A stretch of DNA of 64,000 bases from Devosia ginsengisoli (GCF_024707105.1 NZ_JANQAJ010000012.1:88173-152172), one strand, 5' to 3'. Positions 1 through 9,668 are shown, counted from the first letter of the stretch. Program-made: numbers and translations. The notes: generated from the sequence alone by a model not told the origin.

Positions 1-78
1 GCAATGCCGCCCCTTCACATGCGCCGCAAGATTAGCCGCAAGGTATTGCGCGAATTTGAAGATTTCCCCGCCCGACGC

Positions 79-1203
79 TCATTTGCGCTTGATCTTGCCC
101 GGCGCCCCGCACATGGCGCGGATCGCGCTCCATTCCGCCGCGGTAAAGGGCGGCTCCAGCCCGGTCGGCCGCTGCTGGCTCAACACTTCCAGCGCCGCCT
201 TGCGGTCCTCGGTCAGCGGATGGGTGCTGAGCAAGGCCAGCGCCCGGGCAAAATCATCGTCCGCCCCGACCCGGTTGATCAGGTCCGCCAGCCCCGCCGG
301 GTTGAAATCCATGCGCTCGGCGGCATGTGCCGCAAAACTATCGGCCTGCCGCTCGGCATCGCGCGAAAAGCGCGCATCGATGATGGTCGCACCCAGGCCC
401 GCCGCCACCGAAATGCCCGTCATGTCGCCCAGGATAAAGCCGATCAGCGCACCGGTACCGGCGGTGGAGATCAGTTGCTCCATGCCGTGCCGATGGGCCA
501 CATGCCCCACTTCATGCGCCAGCACCCCGGCGAATTCGTCCGGCGTCTCGGCCTGGTCCAGCAGTGCCGAAAAGAAAAAGACCCGCCCGCCCGGCAGCGC
601 GAAGGCATTGGGAATATCCGATTTCACCACGGTGATATCGAGTTCGAACGGCGACCCCGACCCCTCCAGGACCGCCGCGCCAAAGCGCGCAATCGCCCGG
701 TTGGCGAGGCTGTCGGGATCGGGATCGCAGGCCACGAGGCCTCCGCTGTCCCCAAGACTCGCCTCCATCTGCCGCGCCACCGTCTCGCCCAGGCTCCGTT
801 CCCAGGCCGGCGGCACCAGCCCGGCAATGCGGCCGGCCAGCAGCGGCACGCCATAGAGATAGGCCACGATCACCGCCGCCAGCGCCACGGTGGCGGTCAC
901 TGCGATCCGGATTTCGCGCCCGGTCTGTTGCCGGCGCTTTTCGGTCAGCACCGGCAGCGTCGCCAGCACCCGGCCCACATTCTCGCGGCCCGTGACCACC
1001 ACGCGCGCGCCGGCCGGCAATCCATTGGCACCCAGCCGCAATTCATGCTTGCGGCTCGGCACGGCGAACAGGTCACCCGTCGGCCAGCGCGCCAGTTCGG
1101 CCCCATCCCCGGCGCGGACCACCAGCGTGCCGGCCGCATGGTCGAGGTCAACGGCGTGAACCGCCGCCGTCAGCCCGTCGTGATAGCGTGCAGCGATCCC
1201 CAT
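79..1203 (-). CDS. M48 family zinc metalloprotease, membrane-anchored
   Basis: Predicted membrane-bound zinc endopeptidase of the M48 (HtpX/LoiP-like) class, probably acting on envelope proteins. The HEVGH zinc motif, followed by HRHG, lies near residue 230; a hydrophobic segment near residues 100-120 anchors a soluble N-terminal domain (about 90 residues) to the periplasmic peptidase domain. I chose the ATG at 1203 over the TTG one codon upstream because it overlaps the stop of the preceding gene as TGATG, which suggests translational coupling. DUF898 plus M48 protease is a recurring pair. The substrate is unknown. Confidence 0.9.
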   Translation of the reverse strand: MGIAARYHDGLTAAVHAVDLDHAAGTLVVRAGDGAELARWPTGDLFAVPSRKHELRLGANGLPAGARVVVTGRENVGRVLATLPVLTEKRRQQTGREIRIAVTATVALAAVIVAYLYGVPLLAGRIAGLVPPAWERSLGETVARQMEASLGDSGGLVACDPDPDSLANRAIARFGAAVLEGSGSPFELDITVVKSDIPNAFALPGGRVFFFSALLDQAETPDEFAGVLAHEVGHVAHRHGMEQLISTAGTGALIGFILGDMTGISVAAGLGATIIDARFSRDAERQADSFAAHAAERMDFNPAGLADLINRVGADDDFARALALLSTHPLTEDRKAALEVLSQQRPTGLEPPFTAAEWSAIRAMCGAPGKIKRK

Positions 1204-2411
1204 CAATAGGCTCCGACATTGAGCGCATCAGCCAGGCCTTCACCGCCAAGTCTGGTGTCCTCGCCCCGCGCCCGGACGTCGCCGAGGCTATCGAGTCCGG
1301 TAATGCTGGCGCCCTGCGCCACCAGTTTCCAATAGCCCAGCCCCAGGAACAATTCGGCCATCAGGCTGAACGCGGCCAGTAGCAGCAGGTAACCGAAGAT
1401 GATGGCCACCAGCACGGCGAAACTGCCCTGCAGGTGCTGCATGAACACCGCCGGATCGAATTCGCCCCCGGCAAAGGCGTCGCTGGCCAGGGCGCCCACC
1501 ACCACGACCCCGCCGATTGCCAGCACGATATAGCTCCCCACCAGCGCCAGCCCGAACAGCATATAGCGCCCGAGCAGCCCCCTGGCCCGCACATGCACGC
1601 TCAGTGCCGCCTGTCCCAACCGCACCGCTGAGAACATGCGGCTGAGTTCGCGCGATTGGTAATACAGCAGCACCAGCCCGATCAGCGCTGCGGCGACGAG
1701 CATGACCAGCACGCCGCCCGGCCGCGGCACCCCGACTGTCGGCATGGCACCCGTGACCCAGCTCAGGCCCAATCCTCCCGCGCCGAGCAGCACAATAGCC
1801 ACATAGGAGAGATAGAAGGGGCCGGCCAACTGCTTCCAACTGCCCGTGAAGCCGAATTGCCGGTCCCCATACCAGCTATGGCGATAGCGGTAGCTCCACA
1901 GATTGCCTGCCATGAAGGGATAGGCCAGCCCCGCCGTCACCAGCACCAGCAGCGACCAGAAGAAGCGCCGGAACGCATAGTTCCAGGCGCTGCCGCCCTG
2001 GTCGCAGCGAATGCCGCGCCACAGCGTCCGCGACAGCCGGAAATCGCGCGCCCGATAGATCGCGTAGCCCATGAGGAACCACAGCAGCACGCCCACGCCG
2101 GCATAGCCGATGACGGCCGCTTCCGACGATTGCGTCGAGAGATAGAAGAACAGCCCATAGAGCGGCACGAACACCGCCAGCGCCATCAGGAAACCGAGCA
2201 GCAGTTGGATGGCATTGCCGGTATATTCCAGCGGATCGCCGTCGATTTCGGTATTGGACCAGTAAAAGCGCCGCTTCCACGTGGTCAGCCAGAAGCGATA
2301 AAGCCCGATCGTGGGAATGAGCAGCACATAGCCGCGCAGCAGCATGCCGCCCAATTCGCCCCGCGTCCCGGTAAACTTGACCGGCACCGGCCGCTCCTGC
2401 CCCCAGACCAT
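1203..2411 (-). CDS. DUF898 (YjgN-like) polytopic membrane protein
   Basis: About 400-residue inner-membrane protein of the YjgN/DUF898 family. The N-terminal part reads GELGGMLLRGYVLLIPT, then tryptophan/arginine-rich FWLTTWKRRFYW, then several hydrophobic helices separated by short loops; the Y-R-x-R motifs of the family (YRYRHSWYGDRQFGF) are present mid-protein. Function is unknown. It is first gene of a two-gene unit with the M48 protease: its TGA overlaps the protease ATG, so the two are probably made together. Confidence 0.88.
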   Translation of the reverse strand: MVWGQERPVPVKFTGTRGELGGMLLRGYVLLIPTIGLYRFWLTTWKRRFYWSNTEIDGDPLEYTGNAIQLLLGFLMALAVFVPLYGLFFYLSTQSSEAAVIGYAGVGVLLWFLMGYAIYRARDFRLSRTLWRGIRCDQGGSAWNYAFRRFFWSLLVLVTAGLAYPFMAGNLWSYRYRHSWYGDRQFGFTGSWKQLAGPFYLSYVAIVLLGAGGLGLSWVTGAMPTVGVPRPGGVLVMLVAAALIGLVLLYYQSRELSRMFSAVRLGQAALSVHVRARGLLGRYMLFGLALVGSYIVLAIGGVVVVGALASDAFAGGEFDPAVFMQHLQGSFAVLVAIIFGYLLLLAAFSLMAELFLGLGYWKLVAQGASITGLDSLGDVRARGEDTRLGGEGLADALNVGAY

Positions 2412-2503
2412 GATCCACCCTCAAGCCATCGGGAGGGTTTTAGGCGAGGCAGGCGGGATTGGGAAGGTGCGGGCGTCGGCATCTGGCAGGATGGCCGGCC
2501 CCC

Positions 2504-2650
2504 GAGTGGAGCCACCCCTCGCCCCGTGCGGGAGAGGGGGTAATTTCTTCGTTCAGAAGAAATTACGGGTGAGGGGTCTGCGCCCCCCCATGCTTCAATG
2601 TGGGCGGATAGCACAGTAGCCCCCTCATCCGCCCTTCGGGGGGAGAAGGG
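2504..2650. repeat. RIME-like intergenic mosaic element, copy A
   Basis: This copy lies in the 321-bp gap between DUF898 and pdxH. It shares long stretches with the element at 4425-4575: a GAGTGGAGCCACCCCTCGCC start, a perfect stem TAATTTCTTC/GAAGAAATTA with a 5-base loop (about 2542-2566), a GGGTGAGGGGT arm, ATGCTTCAATG, then CCCCTCATCCGCCCTTCGGG and GGGAGAAGGG. The last part resembles rhizobial intergenic mosaic elements. It can fold into nested hairpins and probably ends or stabilises transcripts. The rest of the gap shows no gene. Confidence 0.75.
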
Positions 2651-2694
2651 TAGTCCGTGGATGGGGCAACATCGCACCACAAACGCGATCTGTT

Positions 2695-2715
2695 CCTCCC
2701 CCTATCAGGGGGAGG
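2695..2715. repeat. Small hairpin downstream of pdxH
   Basis: CCTCCCCC and GGGGGAGG form an 8-bp perfect stem with a 5-base loop, 17 bases past the pdxH stop codon. There is no T-run on the minus strand, so it may be an mRNA 3' end stabiliser or part of the neighbouring palindromic repeat rather than a classical terminator. Confidence 0.45.
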
Positions 2716-2732
2716 CTAGGAGGGGGTATCCC

Positions 2733-3356
2733 CTAAGGATAAAGCCGCGCGCTGCTCCACCCATCCCCATCCCGCACGAACCGCACCCGGTCATGCAGCC
2801 GGAATTCCCCATCCTTCCAGAACTCGATGCTTTCGGGCACCAGCCGGAACCCCGACCAGTGCATCGGGCGCACCACGGCATCCTCGCCGATTTCCGCGCT
2901 GATCTCGGCCACGCGCGTCAGCAAGGCCTCCCGACTCGCCACCGGCCGCGACTGTTCCGACGCCGATGAAGCGATCTGGCTGCCCCTGGGGCGGCTGGCG
3001 AAATAAGCGTCGGCTTCCTCCGGCGACACCACTTCCACCGGCCCGCGCATCCGCACCTGCCGGCGCAGCGATTTCCAGTGCATCACCATGGCCGCCTTGG
3101 GCTGGGCCAGCAATTGCTTGCCCTTCTCGCTCTCGAAATTGGTGAAGAAGCAGAAGCCTCGCGCGTCGCGGCTGTTGAGCAGCACCATGCGCACATCGGG
3201 CATACCCTCGCCATCGACGCTGGCCAGCGCCATGGCGTGCGGATCGTTGGCTTCGGCCTCCTTGGCCAGGGCAAACCATTCCTCGAACACGGCGAAGGGG
3301 TCGAGGTCGGTGCGGTCGCTGTCGTCGAACAGGCGCTCGGTCAGCGTCTGGAGCAT
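2733..3356 (-). CDS. pdxH: Pyridoxamine 5'-phosphate oxidase
   Basis: FMN-dependent oxidase making pyridoxal 5'-phosphate from pyridoxine or pyridoxamine 5'-phosphate; cytoplasmic, last step of vitamin B6 synthesis and salvage. The 207-residue product has the family blocks [17 protein letters not shown] (FMN binding), the W-K-S-L-R-R-Q-V-R stretch, [16 protein letters not shown] and the C-terminal [12 protein letters not shown] with a final RLYP. The frame is open 12 codons further upstream to a TTG, but the ATG at 3356 gives the normal family length and has GAAGGGA about ten bases ahead. It is divergent from the dnaJ-type gene. Confidence 0.95.
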   Translation of the reverse strand: MLQTLTERLFDDSDRTDLDPFAVFEEWFALAKEAEANDPHAMALASVDGEGMPDVRMVLLNSRDARGFCFFTNFESEKGKQLLAQPKAAMVMHWKSLRRQVRMRGPVEVVSPEEADAYFASRPRGSQIASSASEQSRPVASREALLTRVAEISAEIGEDAVVRPMHWSGFRLVPESIEFWKDGEFRLHDRVRFVRDGDGWSSARLYP

Positions 3357-3462
3357 GGTGGAATCATCCCTTCGTCGCGCATAACTGGACAAGCCAGGAG
3401 GGCATGGCCATATAGGACTCGAACCTTGGGCGAAGCAACGCCCTCGACATTGAACGGACCAA

Positions 3463-4413
3463 ATGCGCGATCCCTATACCGTGCTTGGGGTGCCAAGATC
3501 GGCGAGCGAGAAGGACATCAAGTCCGCCTATCGCAAGCTGGCCAAGAAGTATCACCCCGACCAGAACCCGGATGACCCAGCGGCGCACGGCAAATTTGCC
3601 GAGGCGACGAATGCCTATGACCTGCTGAACGACAAGGACAAGCGGGCCCAGTTCGACCGTGGCGAAATCGACGCCGACGGCAACCCGAAGTTTGCCGGCT
3701 TCAACCCCGGCGGCTTCAGCGGTGCCTCGCGCGGCGCTCGTGGCGGCGGTGGCGCAGCGGGTGGCTTTTCGGCCGAGGACATCCTCAAGGAATTCATGAG
3801 CGGCTTCGGCGGCCAGCCGCGCGGCGGCATGGGCGGGGACCGCGGCCCGGCCGGCGGCGCCCAGTGGGACCCCTTTGCCGGCACGACCGCCGGTGGCGGG
3901 CGCAGCATGAAGGGCGAGGACATCGTGGTGAATGCCACGATCTCGCTGGAAGATGCGCATAACGCCAAGCCCATCGACGTGCGCATGCCCTCGGGCAAGG
4001 TGCTGTCGGTCAAGATTCCCGCCAAGGTCGAGGAAGGCCAGCAGATCCGCCTCAAGGGCCAGGGCTCACCCGGGCTCGGCGAGCCCGGCGATGCGCTGGT
4101 CACCGTCCGCTTCGAAAAGTCCAGGCAATTCCGTCGCGACGGCGCGGACCTGCGCACCGATGTCGCGCTGGCGCTTTACGAAGCCGTGCTCGGCGCCAAG
4201 GTCCGTGTGCCCACGCTCGACGGCTCGGTCGAACTCAACCTGCCCCCCGGCGTCGACACGTCAAAGGCCCTGCGCCTCAAGGGCAAGGGCCTCTATGGCG
4301 ATGGCGACCTGTATGTAAACCTGCGCGTCGTCCTGCCCCCCGGCGGCGACCCGGACCTGGAAGCGCTGGCCCGATTCATGCGCGACCAGAAGCCGTATAA
4401 GGTCAGGGACTGA
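3463..4413 (+). CDS. DnaJ C-terminal domain-containing co-chaperone (CbpA-like)
   Basis: Hsp40-type co-chaperone that should stimulate DnaK ATPase. The N-terminal J domain (about residues 1-65) has the HPD triad at residues 31-33. A Gly/Phe-rich linker (about residues 75-140) follows, then two beta-sandwich substrate domains ([41 protein letters not shown]). There is no CxxCxGxG zinc finger, so it is the CbpA/DjlA-like class B type, not DnaJ itself. It is read divergently from pdxH, an arrangement common in rhizobia. Confidence 0.92.
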   Translation: MRDPYTVLGVPRSASEKDIKSAYRKLAKKYHPDQNPDDPAAHGKFAEATNAYDLLNDKDKRAQFDRGEIDADGNPKFAGFNPGGFSGASRGARGGGGAAGGFSAEDILKEFMSGFGGQPRGGMGGDRGPAGGAQWDPFAGTTAGGGRSMKGEDIVVNATISLEDAHNAKPIDVRMPSGKVLSVKIPAKVEEGQQIRLKGQGSPGLGEPGDALVTVRFEKSRQFRRDGADLRTDVALALYEAVLGAKVRVPTLDGSVELNLPPGVDTSKALRLKGKGLYGDGDLYVNLRVVLPPGGDPDLEALARFMRDQKPYKVRD

Positions 4414-4424
4414 CGTTGCCCCCA

Positions 4425-4575
4425 GAGTGGAGCCACCCCTCGCCCCTTGTAATTTCTTCGTTCAGAAGAAATTACGGGTGAGGGGTCTGCGCTATCCCAT
4501 GCTTCAATGCCTGGGGATGATCCGGCGCCCCCTCATCCGCCCTTCGGGCACCTTCTCCCACGAGGGGAGAAGGGG
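4425..4575. repeat. RIME-like intergenic mosaic element, copy B
   Basis: Second copy of the element at 2504-2650, 12 bp after the dnaJ-type stop codon. The TAATTTCTTC/GAAGAAATTA stem (about 4450-4474) is identical, while the short segment before it is shorter than in copy A. The tail is more complete here: CCCCTCATCCGCCCTTCGGG, CACCTTCTCCCACGAGGGGAGAAGGG, forming a further hairpin. Both copies have the same orientation and flank the pdxH/dnaJ pair. Confidence 0.75.
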
Positions 4576-4583
4576 GTCGGTGG

Positions 4584-5524
4584 TCACCCTCGCGGCGCCG
4601 CCGCCCTAGCCAGCCGATCATTGATCGCCTCGCCCAACCCCTCCTCCGGGATCGGCGCCACGGCAATCACCCCCACCCCCGCCGCATCCAGCTCATGCAG
4701 CATCGAAAACAAATTCCGCGCCGCCTCGTGCAAATCCCCCGCCGGTGACAGGTTCCGCACCACGCCGTCGAAGTCCGGCACATCCCCAAACGCCAGATAG
4801 GCCTCGCCCGCCCGCGGCTCGGCATTGAGCCGCATCTGCGCATTGGGTGCATAATGGCTCGCCAGCATGCCCGGCGCCGCCACGGCACCGCCCTTCTCCG
4901 CCAGTTCCACCGACACGCCCAGCCGCCGCTCGATCTCCCCCCGCGCCACCGCCCCGGCCCGCAACTGCACCAGCCGCCCCCCTCGACGCGGATGATGGTC
5001 GACTCCACCCCCGCTCGGCACGGCCCGCCATCGAGCACCGGCACTTTTCCCGCAAACCCCTTCCGCACCTGCTCGGCCGTCGTCGGCGACAGGCGCCCCG
5101 ACGGATTGGCCGACGGCGCTGCCAGCGGCCGCCCCACATCAGTGATAAGCTCCAGCGCCAGAGCATGATCGGGAATGCGGATCGCCACACTGTCGAGCCC
5201 GGCCATGACCACATCGGCCAGCCCATTGCCCGGCCTGGCCGGCAGCACCAGCGTCAGACTGGCGGGCCACAGACTGGCAACCTTCAGCGCCAGCGGCGAA
5301 AATTCCGCCAGCGCCTCGGCCATGGCGAGGTCGGCGCAATGCACGATCAGCGGGTTGAAACGCGGCCGCCCTTTGGTCTCGTAGATCGATAGCACCGCAT
5401 CGGCATCCGTCGCATCCGCCCCCAGCCCATAGACGGTTTCGGTGGGAAAGGCGCAGAGCCTGCCCGCGCGCAGCAGGGCGGCGGCTTCGGCCACGGTTCG
5501 GGGATCGGCGGCGGCGTGGGTCAT
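4584..5524 (-). pseudogene. tsaC: L-threonylcarbamoyladenylate synthase (Sua5/YwlC type), one-base frameshift
   Basis: Makes threonylcarbamoyl-AMP for the universal t6A37 tRNA modification. The YrdC domain is clear: FPTETVYGLGADA, KGRPRFNPLIVH, SLTLVLP, AAPSANPSGRLSPTTA and GVESTIIR. The frame breaks at a C6 run, 4977-4982 (G6 on the coding strand). The Sua5 C-terminal domain continues in another frame (RLVQLRAGAV, then ASHYAPNAQMRL) to 4584. Restoring one G (G7) joins the two parts into a full protein of about 312 residues. This modification is normally essential, so a sequencing error is more likely than true loss. The start ATG at 5524 begins MTHAAADPRT. Confidence 0.85.
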
Positions 5525-5591
5525 GCCGGTTGTTTGACAATGCCGCCCTCGCGCGTCAAGACGAAGGACCGAATCAGGAGACTCATCCCGC

Positions 5592-6539
5592 GTGACCACG
5601 CTGCTCGTCAGCCAGCCGAACTTTGCCGACCATGTCACGCCGCAGGGTCACCCCGAGCGCGCCGACCGCATCCGTGCCGTCGAGGAAGCGCTGAAAAACC
5701 CGCGCTTCGACAAGCTCCTGCGCCGCGATGCCCCCACTGGCGATCTCATGCTGGCCGAACTGGTCCACGACGGCAGCTATCTCGCCCATCTGCGCAGCGG
5801 TCGGCCGGCCGAGGGCATCGGCCAGCTCGATGCCGATACCTTCATTTCCGCAAATTCGCTCGCCGCCGCCGCCACCGGACTGGGCGGCGCATTGGCCGCG
5901 CTCGATGCGGTGCTGCTGGGCGAAGCCGACAATGCCTTCTGCGCCATCCGCCCGCCCGGCCACCATGCCGAGATCGCCACGCCCATGGGCTTCTGCCTCA
6001 TCAACACGGTGGCCATCACCGCCCGCGAGGCACAGCGCAAATATGGCGCCGAGCGCGTGGCCATCGTCGATTTCGACGTGCATCACGGCAATGGCACGCA
6101 GGACATCTTCCAGGCCGATCCCACCGTCTTCTACGCCTCCAGCCACCAGATGCCGCTCTATCCGGGCACCGGCAAAGCCAGCGAGACCGGCGTCGGCAAT
6201 ATCGCCAATGCCCCGCTCGCACCCGACACCGACGGCGAGCGCATGCGCCAGGCTTATACGGACCGCATTATCCCGGCGCTGATCGACTTCGCGCCCGACC
6301 TCATCCTCATCTCCGCCGGCTTCGATGCCCATGAGCGCGACCCGCTGGCCCAGCTCAACTGGCAATCATCCGACTATGGCTGGCTCACGGGAAAGTTGAT
6401 GGATGCCGCCGCGCAGTGCTGCGGCAACCGCATTGTGTCGCTGCTCGAAGGTGGCTATGACCTCAAGGGCCTGGCGGGGGGTGTTTCGTACCATGTCGCC
6501 ATGCTGATGGACGGCGCCACCGGGCGCCTCGAAGACTAG
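5592..6539 (+). CDS. Histone deacetylase-like amidohydrolase
   Basis: Zinc-dependent deacetylase of the HDAC/AcuC/acetylpolyamine amidohydrolase superfamily, class II-like. Motifs include [13 protein letters not shown] near the N-terminus, RPPGHHAE (catalytic His pair), [11 protein letters not shown] (zinc Asp and His), [12 protein letters not shown] (second zinc Asp) and LEGGYDL near the end. The start is GTG at 5592 with AGGAG about 12 bases ahead. It is followed 11 bp later by xseB, the usual rhizobial order. The natural substrate is unknown: acetylated polyamines or proteins are possible. Confidence 0.92.
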   Translation: MTTLLVSQPNFADHVTPQGHPERADRIRAVEEALKNPRFDKLLRRDAPTGDLMLAELVHDGSYLAHLRSGRPAEGIGQLDADTFISANSLAAAATGLGGALAALDAVLLGEADNAFCAIRPPGHHAEIATPMGFCLINTVAITAREAQRKYGAERVAIVDFDVHHGNGTQDIFQADPTVFYASSHQMPLYPGTGKASETGVGNIANAPLAPDTDGERMRQAYTDRIIPALIDFAPDLILISAGFDAHERDPLAQLNWQSSDYGWLTGKLMDAAAQCCGNRIVSLLEGGYDLKGLAGGVSYHVAMLMDGATGRLED

Positions 6540-6550
6540 GAGCCGGGACG

Positions 6551-6793
6551 ATGGCCGACAATGACGATGTCAAGACGCTGAGCTTCGAGGCCGCTCTGGC
6601 CCAGCTCGAGGAAATCGTCGGCAAGCTCGAATCAGGCCGCGCCCCGCTGGCCGAGTCCATCGCCATCTACGAGCGCGGCGAAGCCCTCAAGAAGCATTGC
6701 GAGGCGCTGCTGCAGGCGGCGGAAGCCCGCATCGAGAAGATCACCCTCTCCCGCGACGGAAAGCCCACTGGCACCGAGCCGCTGGACGCGTAG
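6551..6793 (+). CDS. xseB: Exodeoxyribonuclease VII small subunit
   Basis: Small subunit of the single-strand-specific exonuclease VII; the large subunit XseA is not in this window. The 80-residue product has the family signature [18 protein letters not shown], followed by [20 protein letters not shown], predicted to form two helices. It sits between the deacetylase gene and the SCO gene on the same strand. In many rhizobia the next gene is dxs; here it is not. Confidence 0.95.
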   Translation: MADNDDVKTLSFEAALAQLEEIVGKLESGRAPLAESIAIYERGEALKKHCEALLQAAEARIEKITLSRDGKPTGTEPLDA

Positions 6794-6823
6794 AATTCGC
6801 GGGTTCCAGCAGACCCAGGCAAG

Positions 6824-7429
6824 ATGACCAGTCCCAAATCCCTCCGCAATTTCCGCATCGTGCTCTGGGCGCTGGTCGCCGTGGTGGCCATCGGCGCCAC
6901 CGCGCTTTATCTGTTCCGCCCGCCGGCCCGCCCGCTCGGCGTTACCGGCCAGCCGTTCGAGCTGGCCTCCACCCAGGGCGGCAGTTTCACCCAGGACAGC
7001 CTCAAGGGTACGCCAAGCCTGATCTTCTTCGGCTACACATTCTGCCCCGATGTCTGCCCCACCACATTGGCCGAAACCACCGCCTGGCGCGAAGCGCTCG
7101 GCCTCACGCCCGAACAGCTCCGCATCATCTTCGTCACCGTCGATCCGGCGCGCGATACGCTCGATGCGGTCAAGGGCTATGTCGAGGGCTTCGACCCCTC
7201 CATCATCGGCCTGGTCGGCGACGAAACCCAGACCGAAGCGGTCAAGGCCGCCTTTGGCGTGGTCGGTGAAAAGGCCGATGGCTATGCCGATGACGACCCC
7301 TATTATCTCGTCAATCACACTGCCCTGACCTTCCTCATCGACGCCGACGGCAGTTTCGACGGCACCGTCGCCTATGAGGAAGCCAGCGACACCGCCATTG
7401 CCAAGGTCAAGCGCCTGGTCGAGGGATGA
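6824..7429 (+). CDS. SCO1/SenC family copper chaperone
   Basis: Membrane-anchored thioredoxin-fold protein that delivers copper to the CuA site of cytochrome c oxidase. An N-terminal hydrophobic anchor covers about residues 13-32, the copper-binding CPDVC motif follows FFGYTF near residue 70, and the ligand His is in YYLVNHTALTFLID near residue 165. Its stop overlaps the next gene's start by four bases (ATGA), implying co-translation with the TlyA-type methyltransferase. No oxidase genes are nearby. Confidence 0.92.
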   Translation: MTSPKSLRNFRIVLWALVAVVAIGATALYLFRPPARPLGVTGQPFELASTQGGSFTQDSLKGTPSLIFFGYTFCPDVCPTTLAETTAWREALGLTPEQLRIIFVTVDPARDTLDAVKGYVEGFDPSIIGLVGDETQTEAVKAAFGVVGEKADGYADDDPYYLVNHTALTFLIDADGSFDGTVAYEEASDTAIAKVKRLVEG

Positions 7430-8172
7430 CCGAGCGCATCCGCCTCGATCTCGCCCTCGAACAGCGCGGGCTCGTCCCCAGTCGCGCCCGGGCCCGCGAC
7501 GCCATCCTGCGCGGCACCGTCACCATCAACGGCATTGCCGCGACCAAGCCGCACCAGATGGTAGGCCCCGCCGACAAGCTCGCCCTCAGTGACCCCGCCG
7601 CCAACTACGTCTCCCGCGCCGCCCTCAAGCTGGTGGCTGGGCTGGACGCCGGTGGCATCGACCCGTCGGGCAAGACCTGCCTCGATGTCGGCGCCTCCAC
7701 CGGCGGCTTCACCCAGGTGCTGATGGAGCGCGGCGCTGCCCGCATCTACGCCGTCGATGTCGGCCACGACCAGTTGCACGCCCGCCTCAAGGGCAGCACC
7801 CGCGTCGCCAGCATGGAAGGCGTCAATGCCCGCGACCTTACGCCCGAACTGATCCCCGAACCCATCGACCTGCTGGTCTCCGACATCAGCTTCGTCTCGG
7901 TCACCAAGGTCCTCGCCGCGTCGCTGGCTCTCTGCACGTCCGATGCCGATGCGGTGATCCTGTTCAAGCCGCAATTCGAGGTTGGCCGCCAGAACATCGG
8001 CAAGGGCGGCATCGTGACGGATGAAGCGGCCATCGCCACCGCACTGGCCGAGGTCATCGCCTTCGTCACCGCACAGGGCTTCGCCCACCGTCTATCCGTC
8101 ACCTCGCCTATTGTCGGCGGTGACGGCAATTTGGAAACCGTGCTGGTATTCGCGCGCTCAGACCGCGATTAG
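7426..8172 (+). CDS. tlyA: TlyA family rRNA 2'-O-methyltransferase / putative hemolysin
   Basis: SAM-dependent RNA methyltransferase; TlyA enzymes methylate ribose in 16S and/or 23S rRNA. An S4 RNA-binding domain occupies about residues 3-65 (RLDLALEQRGLVPSRARAR). An FtsJ/RrmJ-like Rossmann domain follows, with LDVGASTGGFTQVL (SAM motif I), DVGHDQLH and the acidic VSDISF motif. It starts inside the last codons of the SCO gene. The hemolysin name is historical; a tRNA/rRNA methyltransferase role is the safer call. Confidence 0.9.
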   Translation: MTERIRLDLALEQRGLVPSRARARDAILRGTVTINGIAATKPHQMVGPADKLALSDPAANYVSRAALKLVAGLDAGGIDPSGKTCLDVGASTGGFTQVLMERGAARIYAVDVGHDQLHARLKGSTRVASMEGVNARDLTPELIPEPIDLLVSDISFVSVTKVLAASLALCTSDADAVILFKPQFEVGRQNIGKGGIVTDEAAIATALAEVIAFVTAQGFAHRLSVTSPIVGGDGNLETVLVFARSDRD

Positions 8173-8246
8173 CACCCGAATTTGTGTTTGCCGCCCGCTT
8201 CGGCTAGGGCAGGACACCTTCCCTTGATCTCGACAGGAATCCAGCC

Positions 8247-8549
8247 ATGGCTGACGCCAATGACGACTATGTCTACGACGAACAGACCGGCGAATGGCGC
8301 CCGGCTTCCGAGCTGGCGGCCGAGGCGGCAGCCGGCCCGGCCGTCGTGGACGCATCGGGCAATGTGCTGGCCGATGGCGATTCCGTCGTGCTGATCAAGG
8401 ACCTCAAGGTCAAGGGCGCAGGGCAGACCCTCAAGCAGGGCACCGTCATCAAGTCGATCCGGCTGACCGACAATCCCGAGGAAATCGACTGCCGCCACGA
8501 CGCCATCAAGGGCCTCGTGCTGCGCACCGAATTCGTGCGCAAGCGCTGA
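8247..8549 (+). CDS. YjdM/PhnA-like protein lacking the zinc-ribbon cysteines
   Basis: The C-terminal 65 residues match the PhnA (YjdM) domain: DASGNVLADGDSVVLIKDL, KVKGAGQTLKQGT, then IDC and the end FVRKR. In typical YjdM proteins the N-terminus is a zinc ribbon with two CPxC pairs. Here the matching segment reads YVYDEQTGEWRPASE and has no cysteine. The old link to phosphonate metabolism is doubtful and the function is unknown. It stands alone 75 bp after the tlyA-type gene and converges on aroC. Confidence 0.85.
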   Translation: MADANDDYVYDEQTGEWRPASELAAEAAAGPAVVDASGNVLADGDSVVLIKDLKVKGAGQTLKQGTVIKSIRLTDNPEEIDCRHDAIKGLVLRTEFVRKR

Positions 8550-8552
8550 GTT

Positions 8553-9668
8553 CTAGTTCCGCTCGAACCCCACCGCGCCCTCCCGCCCGGTCTGGCCGCG
8601 ATGCCTTAGCGCATGGTCGGCCAGCACCAGCGCCATCATCGCCTCGCCCACCGGCACGGCGCGGATACCCACGCAGGGGTCGTGCCGTCCCTTGGTGATG
8701 ATGTCGGTATCCTCATTGGCCGTGGTCACGGTCTGCCGCGGCGTCAGGATGGACGAGGTCGGCTTCACCGCGAAGCGGCACACGACCGGATCGCCATTCG
8801 AAATCCCGCCAAGAATGCCGCCGGCATGGTTGTTGAGGAAATAGGGCCGCTCCGGTCCGGCCCGCATCTGGTCGGCATTCTCGACGCCCGTCAGGCTCGC
8901 CGCCTCGAAGCCGGCCCCGATCTCGACGCCCTTGACGGCATTGATGCTCATCATGGCCGAGGCGAGGTCGGCGCTCAGCTTGCCATAGATCGGCGCGCCC
9001 CAGCCGGCCGGTACACGTTCGGCCACCACCTCGATCACTGCGCCCACCGAATTGCCGGCCTTGCGGATGCCGTCGAGATAGTCGGCCCACAGTTCCGCGG
9101 CCTTGGCGTCAGCACAGAAGAACGGGTTCTCGCCTACCTGCTCCCAGTCGAAATTGTTATAGTCGATCTTGTGCGGTCCCACCTGCACCAGGCTGGCCCG
9201 GATCGAAATCCCCGCCAGCACCTGCCGCGCCACCGCGCCGGCCGCCACGCGCGCCGCCGTCTCACGCGCCGAGGTGCGACCGCCACCCCGATAGTCGCGA
9301 AGGCCGTATTTCTGGTCATAGGTATAGTCGGCGTGGCCCGGACGATACTTGTCGCGGATTTCCGCATAGTCCTTGGAGCGCTGATCGGTGTTCTCGATCA
9401 GCAGGGAAATCGGCGTACCTGTCGTGCGCGGCCCGTCGGTGCGCTCGTCCTCGAACACGCCTGACAAAATCTTGACCTCATCAGCCTCGCGCCGCTGTGT
9501 CGTATATTTGCTCTGCCCCGGCTTGCGCCGATCCAGGTCGCGCTGGATCATCTCCGGGGTCAGGGAAATGCCCGGCGGGCAGCCATCCACCACCACGCCC
9601 AAAGCCGGCCCGTGGCTCTCGCCCCAGGTGGTGAAGCGGAAGAGATGTCCTGACGTATTGAAAGACAT
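8553..9668 (-). CDS. aroC: Chorismate synthase
   Basis: Converts 5-enolpyruvylshikimate 3-phosphate to chorismate, the last step of the shikimate pathway; needs reduced FMN. Signatures: [12 protein letters not shown] at the N-terminus, [30 protein letters not shown] (family patterns 1 and 2 in two parts), and [19 protein letters not shown] near the C-terminus. The 371-residue length is normal. The stop lies three bases from the convergent YjdM-like gene. A VapBC module follows upstream in the same orientation. Confidence 0.97.
   Translation of the reverse strand: MSFNTSGHLFRFTTWGESHGPALGVVVDGCPPGISLTPEMIQRDLDRRKPGQSKYTTQRREADEVKILSGVFEDERTDGPRTTGTPISLLIENTDQRSKDYAEIRDKYRPGHADYTYDQKYGLRDYRGGGRTSARETAARVAAGAVARQVLAGISIRASLVQVGPHKIDYNNFDWEQVGENPFFCADAKAAELWADYLDGIRKAGNSVGAVIEVVAERVPAGWGAPIYGKLSADLASAMMSINAVKGVEIGAGFEAASLTGVENADQMRAGPERPYFLNNHAGGILGGISNGDPVVCRFAVKPTSSILTPRQTVTTANEDTDIITKGRHDPCVGIRAVPVGEAMMALVLADHALRHRGQTGREGAVGFERN

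Noticed and set aside
2344..2619. Short frames inside the two mosaic repeats (also 4427-4609) giving similar peptides
   Set aside because: The likeness comes from the repeated DNA, not from a protein family; no start signals.
7426..8172. Hemolysin function for the TlyA-type gene
   Set aside because: S4 and FtsJ domains with a SAM motif support an RNA methyltransferase; the hemolysin label is historical.
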